Shown here one piece after another: positions 1-10,625 of a DNA stretch of 64,000 bases (the first letter of the stretch is position 1; the number at the start of each line of letters is the position of its first letter). Source of the stretch: Chionis minor (Eukaryota; Chordata; Aves; Charadriiformes; Chionididae); contig VZSF01007679.1 of assembly GCA_013398295.1 (NCBI GenBank), positions 248,001 to 312,000 of the forward strand, written 5' to 3'. The position numbers and the translations under genes were made by a program. The notes under the pieces were generated by a model that saw only the letters and a program-made list of their open reading frames with translations, did no database searches and was not told where the DNA came from.

Positions 1-1440
1 CATCCAAAGGAAGGTGACTGACTCTCAAATTAATTCATCCCCATTCAACCACATTTTTCTTTGTAATCATACCTTGTCATTGTTCTTTTGTGTCTGCTTA
101 ATGATTGCACTACTCTGTTTCCTTGGTATTGCATTACTTCTTTTCTTAAACAAGTCATGAAAAGGGAGGTATCTTCAGTATTTTCTTCTTTCTTTTCGTA
201 CCCTTACCTGTTGCACCCATCAAAATCACTGTGCATAGTTCATGATGTAGTTGTCTTCAGAGCTCAACACCAGATCTTCATTTTTTAATGTTTACATAGC
301 ACTAAGCTGTTTTTCCTTCTACTCCCACCCTTCCTTGAGGTACATGTTCTTGAACATTTAAACAGAGTTACGTCGTCTTCTCTTTTCCCTCACATTTGCA
401 TGGGACTTAGCCCATCTGCCATTAATTGCAATGGGGATTGCATGACTAAAAGTGCTGTAGGAATGCTGGGGTTAATGGCAATCAGACTATGAGAAGATGC
501 CTCTAGCCAAGCACGACATTATAAAAGTCCAAGTTCCCCTTATGTAGCAGTGTGAATAAGCATTAACACAAAACAAACTTGTTTAAATCAGTTTAGCAAC
601 TGGAAAAATTTAGCACTTGGCAAATCAGCAGTGTTTGTCTCAGCACTCCAGTGCCAGGTCACTTGCACACCCAGGCCCCTCCCTTCTCAGATGGCATGGA
701 GCCCCCATCTAATCTAGGGGTCTTCGTCTCCCTTCAGTGTGGTCCTGTTGGCACCAAGTGCCTGCAGAGATTAACGGGAGTGGATCTGTTCAGCTAGAAG
801 ACACTAGAACCCTCGGAGTTTGCCCTTTCTTGGTTGTATTTTTTTTTTTCTTTTCCTTCTTCATGGTAGTCTGCAGCCTGGATGACAGCCAACTTGTACT
901 TCAAATAAAAAGTTGACTTAAAAGTGCTGCCTGCCATAAATGCTATAGAGGTTTGCTGAAAACGACAAAGAAAAATAAACGCAAGGGCCTACTGCATTAC
1001 CTAATTCACAGTAAATACTAATTTGTATGCAAGTTTATATGGAAGAAGACATAACTTACAGTATGAGCTTATAAAGCATTTTGCCTTAAAATTAGAGAAG
1101 AAGGAGGCATGATCTTGCTAACTGCTTGACTAAAGATATTTTCCTTAAAAATACCATTCATTAATTAATATTAATTAAGTGCCATTGTGATGTAGGGTTG
1201 TACAGGCTTGTACACCAAACAAAACCTTGAGGATCAACTCAACTAAATTTTAGATATCATATGGTAAAGTGATAGTTTGCTCCGTGCGATAGTAACAGTC
1301 TGATGATGCTGCCAAGATTTACTGTACATAAAAGTATATTAGAATATCTATTTTTATCATAGAAATTAAATAGGATGTAAAATGAGTGCTAAATTTTGGC
1401 AATAAAAACAAAGCATTCATAGCACAGGAAAGCATTCATT
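1..1440. other. Non-coding stretch, no gene seen
   Basis: No open frame here looks like a gene; the longest listed-size frame is 66 codons. The sequence is unique AT-rich vertebrate DNA. Small structures seen are a T-run at 839-849, a perfect 18-bp AT palindrome at 1161-1178, and an 11-bp direct repeat (aaagcattcat) at 1410-1420 and 1429-1439 just before the first CR1 fragment. Confidence 0.7.
1161..1178. repeat. Perfect 18-bp AT palindrome
   Basis: The bases ttaattaatattaattaa equal their own reverse complement over all 18 positions. They contain several TAAT/ATTA cores of the type bound by homeodomain proteins, but no function can be claimed from sequence alone. Confidence 0.8.
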
Positions 1441-1702
1441 TGACAAGACCAGAGGAAATAGGCATATGCTGAAACCCAAGAGATTCCCTCTGAATATCAG
1501 GAAACACTTTACTCTGAGGGTCACTGAACGCTGGCACAGGTTGCCCAAGAAGATTGTGGGGTATCCATCTTTGGAGATATGCAAAAGCTGTAGGGACATG
1601 GCCCTGGGCCACCAGCTGTAGGTGGTCCTGCTTGAGCAGGGGGGTTGGACAGGATGACCTCCAGAGGCCCCATCCAACCTCAACCATTCCATGGTTCTGA
1701 GA
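1441..1702 (+). mobile_element. CR1 LINE 3' fragment
   Basis: This is a 5'-truncated CR1 non-LTR retrotransposon of about 260 bp. In the plus direction it reads as the extreme C-terminal part of the CR1 ORF2 (a frame giving RKHFTLRVTERWHRLPKK, the usual conserved tail motif around W-x-R-L-P), then the 3' untranslated block ending 'gatgacctccagaggcccca tccaacctcaaccattcc' and a worn octamer tail near 1695. It is many substitutions away from an active copy and encodes no enzyme. Minus-strand open frames over it (1417-1692 and 1436-1732) are antisense shadows. The 5' boundary is approximate to about 10 bases. Confidence 0.9.
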
Positions 1703-4700
1703 TAAGGAATACATAGCTAATAGCAACAGCACAGTCTATCGTATGCATATGGGGCATAGAGTCCTGGTGTGGTATATCGATGCATTCTTATTGCAAAGTA
1801 TAACCTATTTTTTGCTGAGCAATAAAGAATTATTTAGTCACATAGAGCAAATGCTAGTTTATTTATCTTTTAGAGAAGATATCCACACTGGTTTTACTTA
1901 TCTATTTCTGAATACATTTTCATTTTTCGAAGCCTTTTAAGCTGTTCAAATATTTTAGTGAAGAGTAACTGTGTAATGGTTCAAGAGAAGAAATGCTCAA
2001 GGGACTAAAATTTAACACAGAAGGACATTGACATATTCAGTTCATTATTCTGTAAATTAGATGTAACACTGGAATTTGGATCCCCTTTGTATTAGCTTTG
2101 TCATGGTAATGTACATTCACCTTTACTGCTAACACGGCAGTACCTTACACCGCAGGACTCTCCACTTGCCCTGTGCTTGTTGTGGATTATTATAACCTTT
2201 GAGTGTGTCACAGGATCGAGGACTGTTTGGCTTCGCCCCTGAACTGGAAAGCATGAGATCTGCTGAGTTAAGTGACACAGATATTTTCTACCTGAATTTG
2301 CATTTTTTTGCTGGTGTTTTAGTTTTTGCCTAGACTTAACCAGACATTGCAGGCACTGAGCAGGAGGACACTGGGGATATATTTAAAATTACTTCAAGAG
2401 TTAGTACACCATTACAAAGTCATTGATGTTATCTGGCTTCTGTGCTTCCGTTTTGCTTTGTGCACAGATGGCTGACTGAGTTCACAGGATCAGTTATCCT
2501 TTGTGGAAGGGGACAGTACGGATCGCAAGCAGCAAACTTTCGTCCTAACTGTTGGAGTATTAAAATTCATTGTCGTATTCCTGAAAATTATAATTTTCAG
2601 TTCTCTCAGAACAGGTCATTAAAATGTACTTGCTATGGATTTTGGAGCACAGATTAGACAGTTTGTGAAGCAGCCACTGAGTAGTCGTCAGGTCAAAACT
2701 AGATTCAAGAAGGAATAGAAATGTTTATAAATAGGAAGCAGAGAAAGTTCGCATGTGTTTCGTATTCTCACAAGAGTGACTCCACTCTAGAGTTGCCTCC
2801 AGAGGCTGGTTAAGAGGAGAAGCCCAACCTGGATGCTTTAAGTCAGCCTTTGGAGGAGCTTCTCTTTGCCAATGGATTATAGGAGAAATCCAGAGAAATT
2901 AGGACCCTGTGCCATTACATTTTAAGTTGTAGTGTAGCATCTGATACCAATGTACTTTATATTTAGTCTTCCTGTAGAACATATCATTATTTTATTTTAA
3001 TTTTTCCTGAAGGATTAGTTTAAATGCAGAGAATAATGCTGCCATTTTCCTCCCATGCAAGCAACAAAGACTCTGGACTTTGGATCAAAATCTATTACTG
3101 TGTCATCTCTCAGATGGGCATTCAAAAAAGTACTTTGGTATTTATCACATTTGCCAATTCCTTGTCTTATTCTGTGTGCTAGTATAGAGGATGTTTAACA
3201 AAATCCCTGGTTTGAGCATTTATCTACTTTTTATTCATTTTGTAGAAATGCTAAATCAGGGTTTCTGTATACCTTAATCGGAGGCCTAACAGTCCTGTCA
3301 GGGTAAATATGATGTCAGTATTATTTTGAGTCAATGTGCCAGACAAATGGGCTTAAATGGGTTAGCGTAAATCTAGACTATTTCAAATACCCTCATTGTG
3401 ACCTGCCAGTAATCTTTTTGTTTGTTTGCATTGTGCTGTAGTGCCTTCTAAAGCAATCTAATTGTCAAATTCCCTCTAACTTTCCTTTAATGACTCCACC
3501 AGGGTGTGCAGGTTGCTTATTCCTGACTTCATTATCACTGACTCTTTGAACTCTGTCAGCAATCCAGTTATCTGCTAATTAAGGATCTAGAGTTTCATTT
3601 GCAACAAACATAAGGTATTTTCATTTATTAGCTACCTGCAAATCACATTACAACTCAATATATACAGTGGGTTCCCTTCAGTCTGTCTGTGGATGAAAAA
3701 ATACTCAAACTTGTGAGACCACCTAGAATAGAAAATGGCTGTGTGAGCCGGTCGTCACATATGCAAAGTAAACACACACAGTGAGGCAGATTCCTTCATA
3801 AAACGTGAGAGTTGTCAGGCTCTACCCAGACACCAGCCAGACTATGACCAAAGTTTCAAGCAATACATCTTTTATCGTTCTTTTGGGTGAAGTATTTCAG
3901 CAGGTTTGTGCCCCAAGCCAAAAAAGATTTTGTAGGGTAGTCCCACCTTCTATTCACTGGGAAAAATTATTTTTAAACTGTTTCCATGAAGTATGCCTGG
4001 TATGGGATCAGGCTTTACAAGCTGAATGAGGGTTCTGCTGGATACATGGGCAGTACAGTGCCTCAGTGTATGCACCGGAAAAGGTTCAATGCTGGACTCT
4101 CTCCTTCCACACCTCATTTTTAAACTGTTAACTATAAGCTCTCGTGGTAGCAATGCTACATCTGTACCTCAGGGGCCACTTTCAGGTGCCAGTAACCTCC
4201 TAAAAAGTACCCTTTGCGTACATTCCTTATACAGAAGTTCTCAGGCCACAAGTGATGCTGTGGAAGGTTCTTGATACTGTTCTTCTAGATTGCCTTCTTT
4301 TGTGATGAGATCGCGTAGCAACGACATTTTAAACATTTCCAACTTGTCTCTGACTTATTTGTCAATAAAGATAAGTGTCTTTTGACTTGAAAAATTGATG
4401 TAGTTTAAAAATCAACTATAATACAGCATGTGATCCTTTACAGAGAACAGGCTTTCTAAATTACAAACTGAAGCAGAAAAGAAATGTGAAAGGAACATAT
4501 ATTTTTATTCTTGGAACGACACTTATTTACGTGGTGTCAGTGTGATTTGTGTAAAGGTCTCGCCCATGGTTTCAGAAAAGTGAAAGTCTCTATTATCTTT
4601 CTAGTTGTTTGACGTCTTCACAATAAGGTGACAGACTAAAAACCCTAATGTCTAAATGGATCTTAAATTTTTGTCTTTGGTAACATTATTTCCACTATTT

Positions 4701-7700
4701 TTTCTGCTGCAGTTCTATATTGTTTGGTAGAAAATAAACTTTTCCTGATACAAATAAGGGATTTTGCACAATGGTAAGAGATCTTCTCTGTATTTTGTTT
4801 ATTTTACACTTTTTTTTTGCCTTAGATTTTCAGTATGTGCTCCATGACACTATTTACATGTTTCATGTTGGGAAAATAATCTGCTAAGCACATAAATATG
4901 TGAAATAATCTCTAGAACTGTAATCTAAATTGTGTAGGGTTCTGGTCTGCACTTTATAGAAAACAGCATACCCTTTTTTATTTCACAGTTTTATTTAGCA
5001 GTTTTGTGTTTGCAGTTTGTATTATGGCTATTAATGCTATAGCCCATGTCTCAAAGAGTACAGTAATGGTAATGGTGTCTGAAAAGCAGGCTATGAAGCA
5101 GTGTGGTTTATGTTTTCAAGTTTATTGCTTTAAGCTTTTAATGTCTTTTGCACTTTTATTAACAAGGGCTACTACTTAATGCTGGGGGGCTGTGAAATCT
5201 ATCCTACTGTGATTGGACGTGCAGAAGAAATAATTTTTTTTTGTTTAAAAATCACAGAAATTTTCAGTCCAGTGCCTTTCTCTATGTTTCACTGGCAGGT
5301 TTTTTTGGCATACGCTCATTATTATGCCTGCAAGCAGACATTGCCTGTTTGCAAAAATATGAATTTCATCTGGAGTTGCTATTTTTTAGTATAGTTTGAA
5401 GTTGTTGTAAGGTCTAAAACTTCACAGTTATACTGCTGAAAGAATGGTATTATTCAAGTGCTGAACCTGTAACTTAAATTCTTACAGTCTGAAACCCTCT
5501 TCTCATTCCAGGCAAAACATGGAGGTGGTATCACAGCGGTTCAAACTTGGGTGGCCCTTAGGATTTCAGATTGTATTGTTTGGGCAAGTGCTGAATGTAC
5601 TGGGGCATATTCCAGAGGGCTCTGCAGCAAAAAATTCTAAGTGTTATAAAAATGTAATGGAAAATTGTAACGTAATAAGGTGCTCATATGTATATCTGGT
5701 GTTCTGCATGTATACATCTGGAACTCTACTCTCTGGAATAAACACAGCTGCATTTATTTGAATGTGTGAAACAGATTTATATACACAGGGGAATAAATCT
5801 TGTATTGCACACTCAAATACACTAGAGTACAAAATTTTAGTTGGCTGTGTATCACTGTCGCGAGCTTTCTCTTTTTCTGTCTTTTTTTTAATTGCATGAG
5901 AACTACTTCAAAATTTGTCCCCTGATTTCAAGTTCAGGATTTAAACAGTCAAAATCCATGTAGTTTAGCTATATACCTCTCCAAACAATTGTTCCAGACC
6001 ACAGTGAATAGCACTGTCTTTTATAAGATCCCAGAGACTAATGGCATGTATTCACAGGTTTAGCCACGGCTGTGTATGTGAGGTAAAATACTGTAATGGG
6101 AAGGATCAACTTGGATCTAAATTTAAATTAAAAAGATATTGTCGATTCACTGTGATATGAGTTTTAATCTTGTATGATTAGAACTGAGTTGCAGATAGGC
6201 CTCTGTATCCTCCTTATTCCTCTTGCAACTGTACTTCTAAGTATAAACATTTATCTGTTTACTCTTACTTTGAAAGAACAGTGCAGCAGCGGGGTTAGTT
6301 CTCATTAGGAGTAAGTATTAGATGCCGTGGAGGAGTTTTATCTGCACTCCCTCTGGCTCAGAACTCTTTGTTCTGAGGTCAGCTAGGAAGGCAAAGGGCA
6401 AGTGCTCCTCTTTCCTCCCAGACAGAAACTTGGAGACAGGATGAGTACCCCTACAGGGACAGAGTGCAGATGTGGGTCTGCTGTCACTGCAGAGGAAGTA
6501 GATAGTGACAGTAGTTCTGTCGAGAAGAAGTAGTTCTTTTTAAAACTTTTCAAAACCAGTTCATTTAATAAGGCACACGAAGAGGGAATGCAAAGCAAAG
6601 GCACCAGAGAACCCAAACTACATACTGAATTTCTAGGAGACAAACAGCCAGAATCATGACATTTCCCAAGTGTGGCTGTGGATCCACAATGAAAGACGCA
6701 TAAATCAACATCGTCCTTTAAATAGATTAACATTTCTTATACAAAACTGAGTACTGTGTCCTGCCTGAAAACAGATGGCACGTGCATTAGAACAGTGTCT
6801 CTTGTGTAGAGAGAAGTATAGTTTTTTTTTTTCCAAGACCGCTTCCTTTCCTTTCTTGGACAATTCATCTACAATGTAACAGCCTATATGCAGGAAGGTG
6901 ACTAAAAAAAGAGGCTATGCCCAGGTAGACCTTCCTTCCATGCGAGGACAGAAGATAAAATATCTTTCTGAGACAACCCAGCAATTTTTTCCAGCTTTCC
7001 ACTCCACTGGTGCTGTTTTCTCACAGCATTGGGAAAGCACATTGTATGTGCCAGCCCTCCCTTGTTCCATTTGCTCCTAGGTATTGCTCCACAGCCTCTG
7101 CTAGAGCAAACCTTTCTCCTGAAAGAGAGGAGAGGTACCTTTCTCGGAGACTCTGCTATCCCACACATCATTTTTAAGTTGCTCTTGCTTCAGACTGCCT
7201 GAAAGGCTCCCCAAAAGGCATGACAGTTGCCTTTAGTATCGCCCATCCAAAGCAGCCTCAGACACCTCGCTGCAGATCCAGGAGGCTTGTTCACACTAAC
7301 GCTTTATGTCTGCAGACATTCGGCTCTCACAGGCCACGGTACTCAGAGGACACAGCTACTACTGGTGCCATTATTTATTGTGGTTATGAAAGGGTGAAGC
7401 CTAGCCATAGCTAGACTGACTCGCTGTCTTTGAGATGAGTCAGTCAGATACTGAGGTCAGACAATAACCTGAAGAGCACCTAATTTTTGCACGCGTTCGC
7501 TTCACTAGAAAATTACAGATGTAGGGGTGATGTTAACAGAAGGATTCCATGTTAAGGCTGCTCTGGAGAAAATGTTATAGGAAAATAGCAATGCAGGATG
7601 CTGCCCAACACTACCAGGGGTACTCTGCTCAGACCTGCTGCTGAAAGGCCCCAGTAACATGGTTACAGTAACCATAGTTCGCAGTGGACAGCTAAACATA

Positions 7701-8916
7701 TACTTTGGTAAAAGGGTTCAGAATGTGTTTATAACTGAACTGCAAGGAACTGAAAAAACTGCAGCCCGGAACTGATGTTTTCAGGTAGTGATCTAAGTTG
7801 TTTGCTTAGAGGTAGCCTGTTTAATTTGAGGGAAGGGAAAAAACTGAAAAAAAAAATTGGTATCAAGTTTGCATTGATTTCGTTAAAAAATATGTATATG
7901 AGCTTGATAGCTTGGCTCTTTTGCTCAGGAGCTGTTACTTTCCCACATTAGAAGAAATGGGACATGCGTGTACATCTGTGTGACAGAAAAAGGAGGGGGG
8001 GTAAAATGCTCCAAAGAACTGAAACTTCTGAAGTAAGAAGAGAGACCATTCACAGAAAGAAGTAAGGTGGAGTTTTTGGCTTTAAAGAACATAATGTTTT
8101 CTCTTGGACAGGCTGTCCTCCCATAAAGCTAGTATTAGCTCTCTGGGATTTATTGGAAACACTCAGGTACCTTATGTGCCATTAGGTCTGAGTTAATAGG
8201 GAGGAGATTCTGCAGCAGAGCATACAGAACCAGTGAGCAACGTGTTTAGTGGATCATGACTAATTGAAAATAAAAAAATAGTCAGATGTTCCAAACCCAT
8301 ATTTATTGCAATTACTGGATGACTGGACTGGTATTCCACAGTCCATAGAGAAGGAAATTCCTCCATCCGTTAGGGAGTGTCCGTGACTTATCCAGCCTCA
8401 TTTTTTTCTGGTCCAAATTTCTTTATGTGGCTGGAATAAGAACACTTCCTTGCTGTACTTGTCAGAGCAAAGCACTTTAGCTTCTCAGACTTCTCTTTTA
8501 GAGAAATACTTTGCAAGCTGCTGAGATGATGATCCCTAGTTTTTTAGGCTGGCAAGACTCTGACAGACCGGCTTATAAATGGCTGTAGCAAAAATGTAAG
8601 AGACCTTTCTAACATTCATTTACTCATTGCTGTCATGCTGAGGTAGAGACTTTCTTGAGAAGTCCCTGTGTTGTTCTGCTGCCTGTGAGCAATCGTCCGT
8701 TCTAGTTAAGTTCTGAAGCTACTCGGTATTTGATATCACGTCTGCCAATCTATTTTTCCTGTACTGATGATGCCATATTATCATGGTATTTGAGGATGTC
8801 TAAGAACAGATTTTGAGCAGAATGTCTAATATAAACCAAGTGAAAATATATTACAATCTCCAGAAACCATTGTTGACTAGGTCTGGAATTAATTATTAGC
8901 GAGCACAGCCGCCTTC

Positions 8917-8934
8917 TTTTTTTTTTTTTTTTTT
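8917..8934. repeat. Poly(T) run, 18 bases
   Basis: An uninterrupted run of 18 T. It could be the poly(A) tail of a minus-strand retrocopy, but the sequence to its right (from 8935) shows no recognisable cDNA or SINE, so it is scored only as a homopolymer. Confidence 0.9.
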
Positions 8935-9594
8935 AATTTATTTTCCTCTTTCCCTATTGGGGATACCTATAGCAGTACAAATTGTTATGTATATGTTGAT
9001 TTAGAAAAAAAGTTTAATTTTTTGTGTACTTGCATCTCTCTTGGGCTTGCTACCTCAGGAAGCTCTGGCAAACAGGTGTTTGGCAGAAAACCTGCCACCT
9101 CAGATTATTTTATTCTGCACTGTTTCTGTTACTTTCAGCTGTATACTCAAAACATTGTCTGGTATTTTCAATAGCAAGAAAGAAATCTATTCACTATCTT
9201 TGTACTGGTCACAAATGATGGCAACTGAGCCAAAATACTTGGGTTTAGAGCAGCATGTTGCCTCATACATGCACCAGAATGAGCAAAGAGTCCCTCTCCT
9301 TCCCATTAGCAAATGGCATATCCTGGCTTTACAGACAATATATTTTTTGCTTCTTTGGTTATGCTCTTCTGTGGCCCACAGTCTGGGAAAGAACAGATCA
9401 GCCACAGTTTCTTTCATGCTCAGTGGGCAAGATCTATGGCTGATTTGAATCAGTGATATACACATTTTCATTCCTGAATATTTGGCCTATTGTGTGATTC
9501 TCAGGAAAATAATTAATCTTCTTGGAGGCATTAGAGCAGGTTTCTTAGCTGGAAATATAGGAAATGTTGCAGAAAGATCAGTCTTGTCAGCTCA

Positions 9595-9600
9595 CATGCT
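9595..9600. repeat. Putative target-site duplication, left copy (catgct)
   Basis: The hexamer catgct abuts the 3' end of the minus-strand CR1 and recurs at 10620-10625 next to its truncated 5' end. The pair is consistent with a short target-site duplication, though six bases is a modest match. Confidence 0.5.
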
Positions 9601-10619
9601 GTCATAGAATCACAGAATGGTTTGGGTTGGAAGGGACCTTAAAGATCATCTAGTTCCAAACCACCTGCTGTGGACAGGGATATCTTCCACCAGATCAGGC
9701 TGCTCATAACCTAATTCAGCCTGGTCTTGAACACTCCAGGGATGGGGCATCCACAACTTCTCTGGGCAATCTGTTCCAGTGCCTCACTACCCTCATAGTG
9801 AAGAATTTCTTCCTGAGATCTAATCTAAATCTACCCTCTTCCAGTTTAACGCCGTTACCCCTTGCCCTATCACTACATACCCTTGTGAAAATGCCCTCTC
9901 CAACTCTCTTGTAGGCCACTTTTAGGTACTGGAAGGCTGCTATAAGGTCTCCCCAGAGCCTTCTCTTCTTCAGGCTGAACAACCCCAGCTGTCTCAGCCT
10001 GTCTTCATAGGAGAGGTGCTTCAGCCCTCTGATTATTTTTGTGGCCCTCCTTTGGTCCCACTAGAGCAGGTCCATGCCTTTCATTTTCTGGGGGCCCCAG
10101 AGCTGAATGCAGTACTCCAGATGGGGTCTCACCAGAATGAGGTAGAGGAGAACAATCACATCCCTCAACCTGCTGGCCATGATTCTCTTGATGCAGTCCA
10201 GGATATGGTTGCCTTTCTGGGCTGTGAGCACATGTTTCCAGCTCATCTACCGATACCCCCATCTCTACAGGGCTGCTCTCAATCCACTCATCCTCCAACC
10301 TGTATCCATGTTTGGTGTTTCCCTAACCCAGGTGCAGGACCTTGCACTTGGCCTTGTTGAACTTCATGAGCTTTGCATGGGTCCACTCCTTAAGCCTGTC
10401 AAGGTCCCTCTGGATGGCATCCCTTCCCCCAAGCAAATCAGCTGCACCACTCAGGTTGGTGTCATCTGCAAACAGGCTGAGGGTGCACTCAATCCCACTG
10501 TCCATGTCCCCGACAAAGATGTTAAATAATGCCGGTCCCAATACAGACCTTTGAAGGACACCACTCATCACTGGTTTCCACTTAGATATTGAACCATTGG
10601 CCACAACTCAAGTGCAACC
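9601..10619 (-). mobile_element. CR1 LINE, 5'-truncated, about 1.0 kb
   Basis: Read on the minus strand, this element runs from the middle of the CR1 reverse transcriptase (from 10619) through the C-terminal tail of ORF2 to the 3' end at 9601, where 'ggtttgggttggaaggg' is preceded (plus-strand view) by the octamers tcatagaa/tcacagaa. The RT active-site box FADD is legible at 10461-10472. The reading frame is broken: RT motif B/C lies in one frame (10323-10604), a middle piece with RPHLEYCIQLWGP in another (10061-10246), and the tail with [18 protein letters not shown] in a third stretch (9716-9982). The copy is therefore dead. It sits between hexamer direct repeats (catgct). Plus-strand frames at 10016-10554 are antisense shadows. 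Confidence 0.95.
10323..10604 (-). pseudogene. CR1 reverse-transcriptase remnant (motifs B and C)
   Basis: This 93-codon open frame is the best preserved coding piece of the minus-strand CR1. It holds a degenerate motif B ([11 protein letters not shown] at residues 14-24, where the family usually has a PQGSVLGP-type box) and motif C FADDT at residues 45-49, which would bind the catalytic metal ions in a live enzyme. The family ORF2 is roughly 900-1000 residues, so this is under a tenth of the protein. It ends at a stop in a frame that does not continue into the downstream C-terminal pieces, so it is a broken fossil and not a gene. Confidence 0.9.
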
Positions 10620-10625
10620 CATGCT
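10620..10625. repeat. Putative target-site duplication, right copy (catgct)
   Basis: Second copy of the hexamer at 9595-9600, placed exactly where recognisable CR1 sequence stops on its truncated side. Confidence 0.5.

Larger units (their letters stand above)
1703..9600. other. Non-coding stretch, no gene or transposon recognised
   Basis: About 7.9 kb in which I recognise no exon, RNA gene or repeat family. Open frames reach at most 135 codons (9041-9448, plus) and 116 codons (6383-6733, minus), have unremarkable composition and no flanking splice or promoter pattern that stands out. A T18 run lies at 8917-8934. Very old decayed repeats could be hidden here and would need a profile search. 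Confidence 0.6.

Noticed and set aside
2770..2880. Possible decayed CR1 ('cctccagaggctgg' and 'ggaggagcttctc')
   Set aside because: Only scattered short matches and no octamer tail or ORF2 landmark nearby.
10005..10360. Overlapping frames on both strands within 9601-10619
   Set aside because: Off-frame readings of the broken CR1; only the RT-bearing pieces carry meaning.
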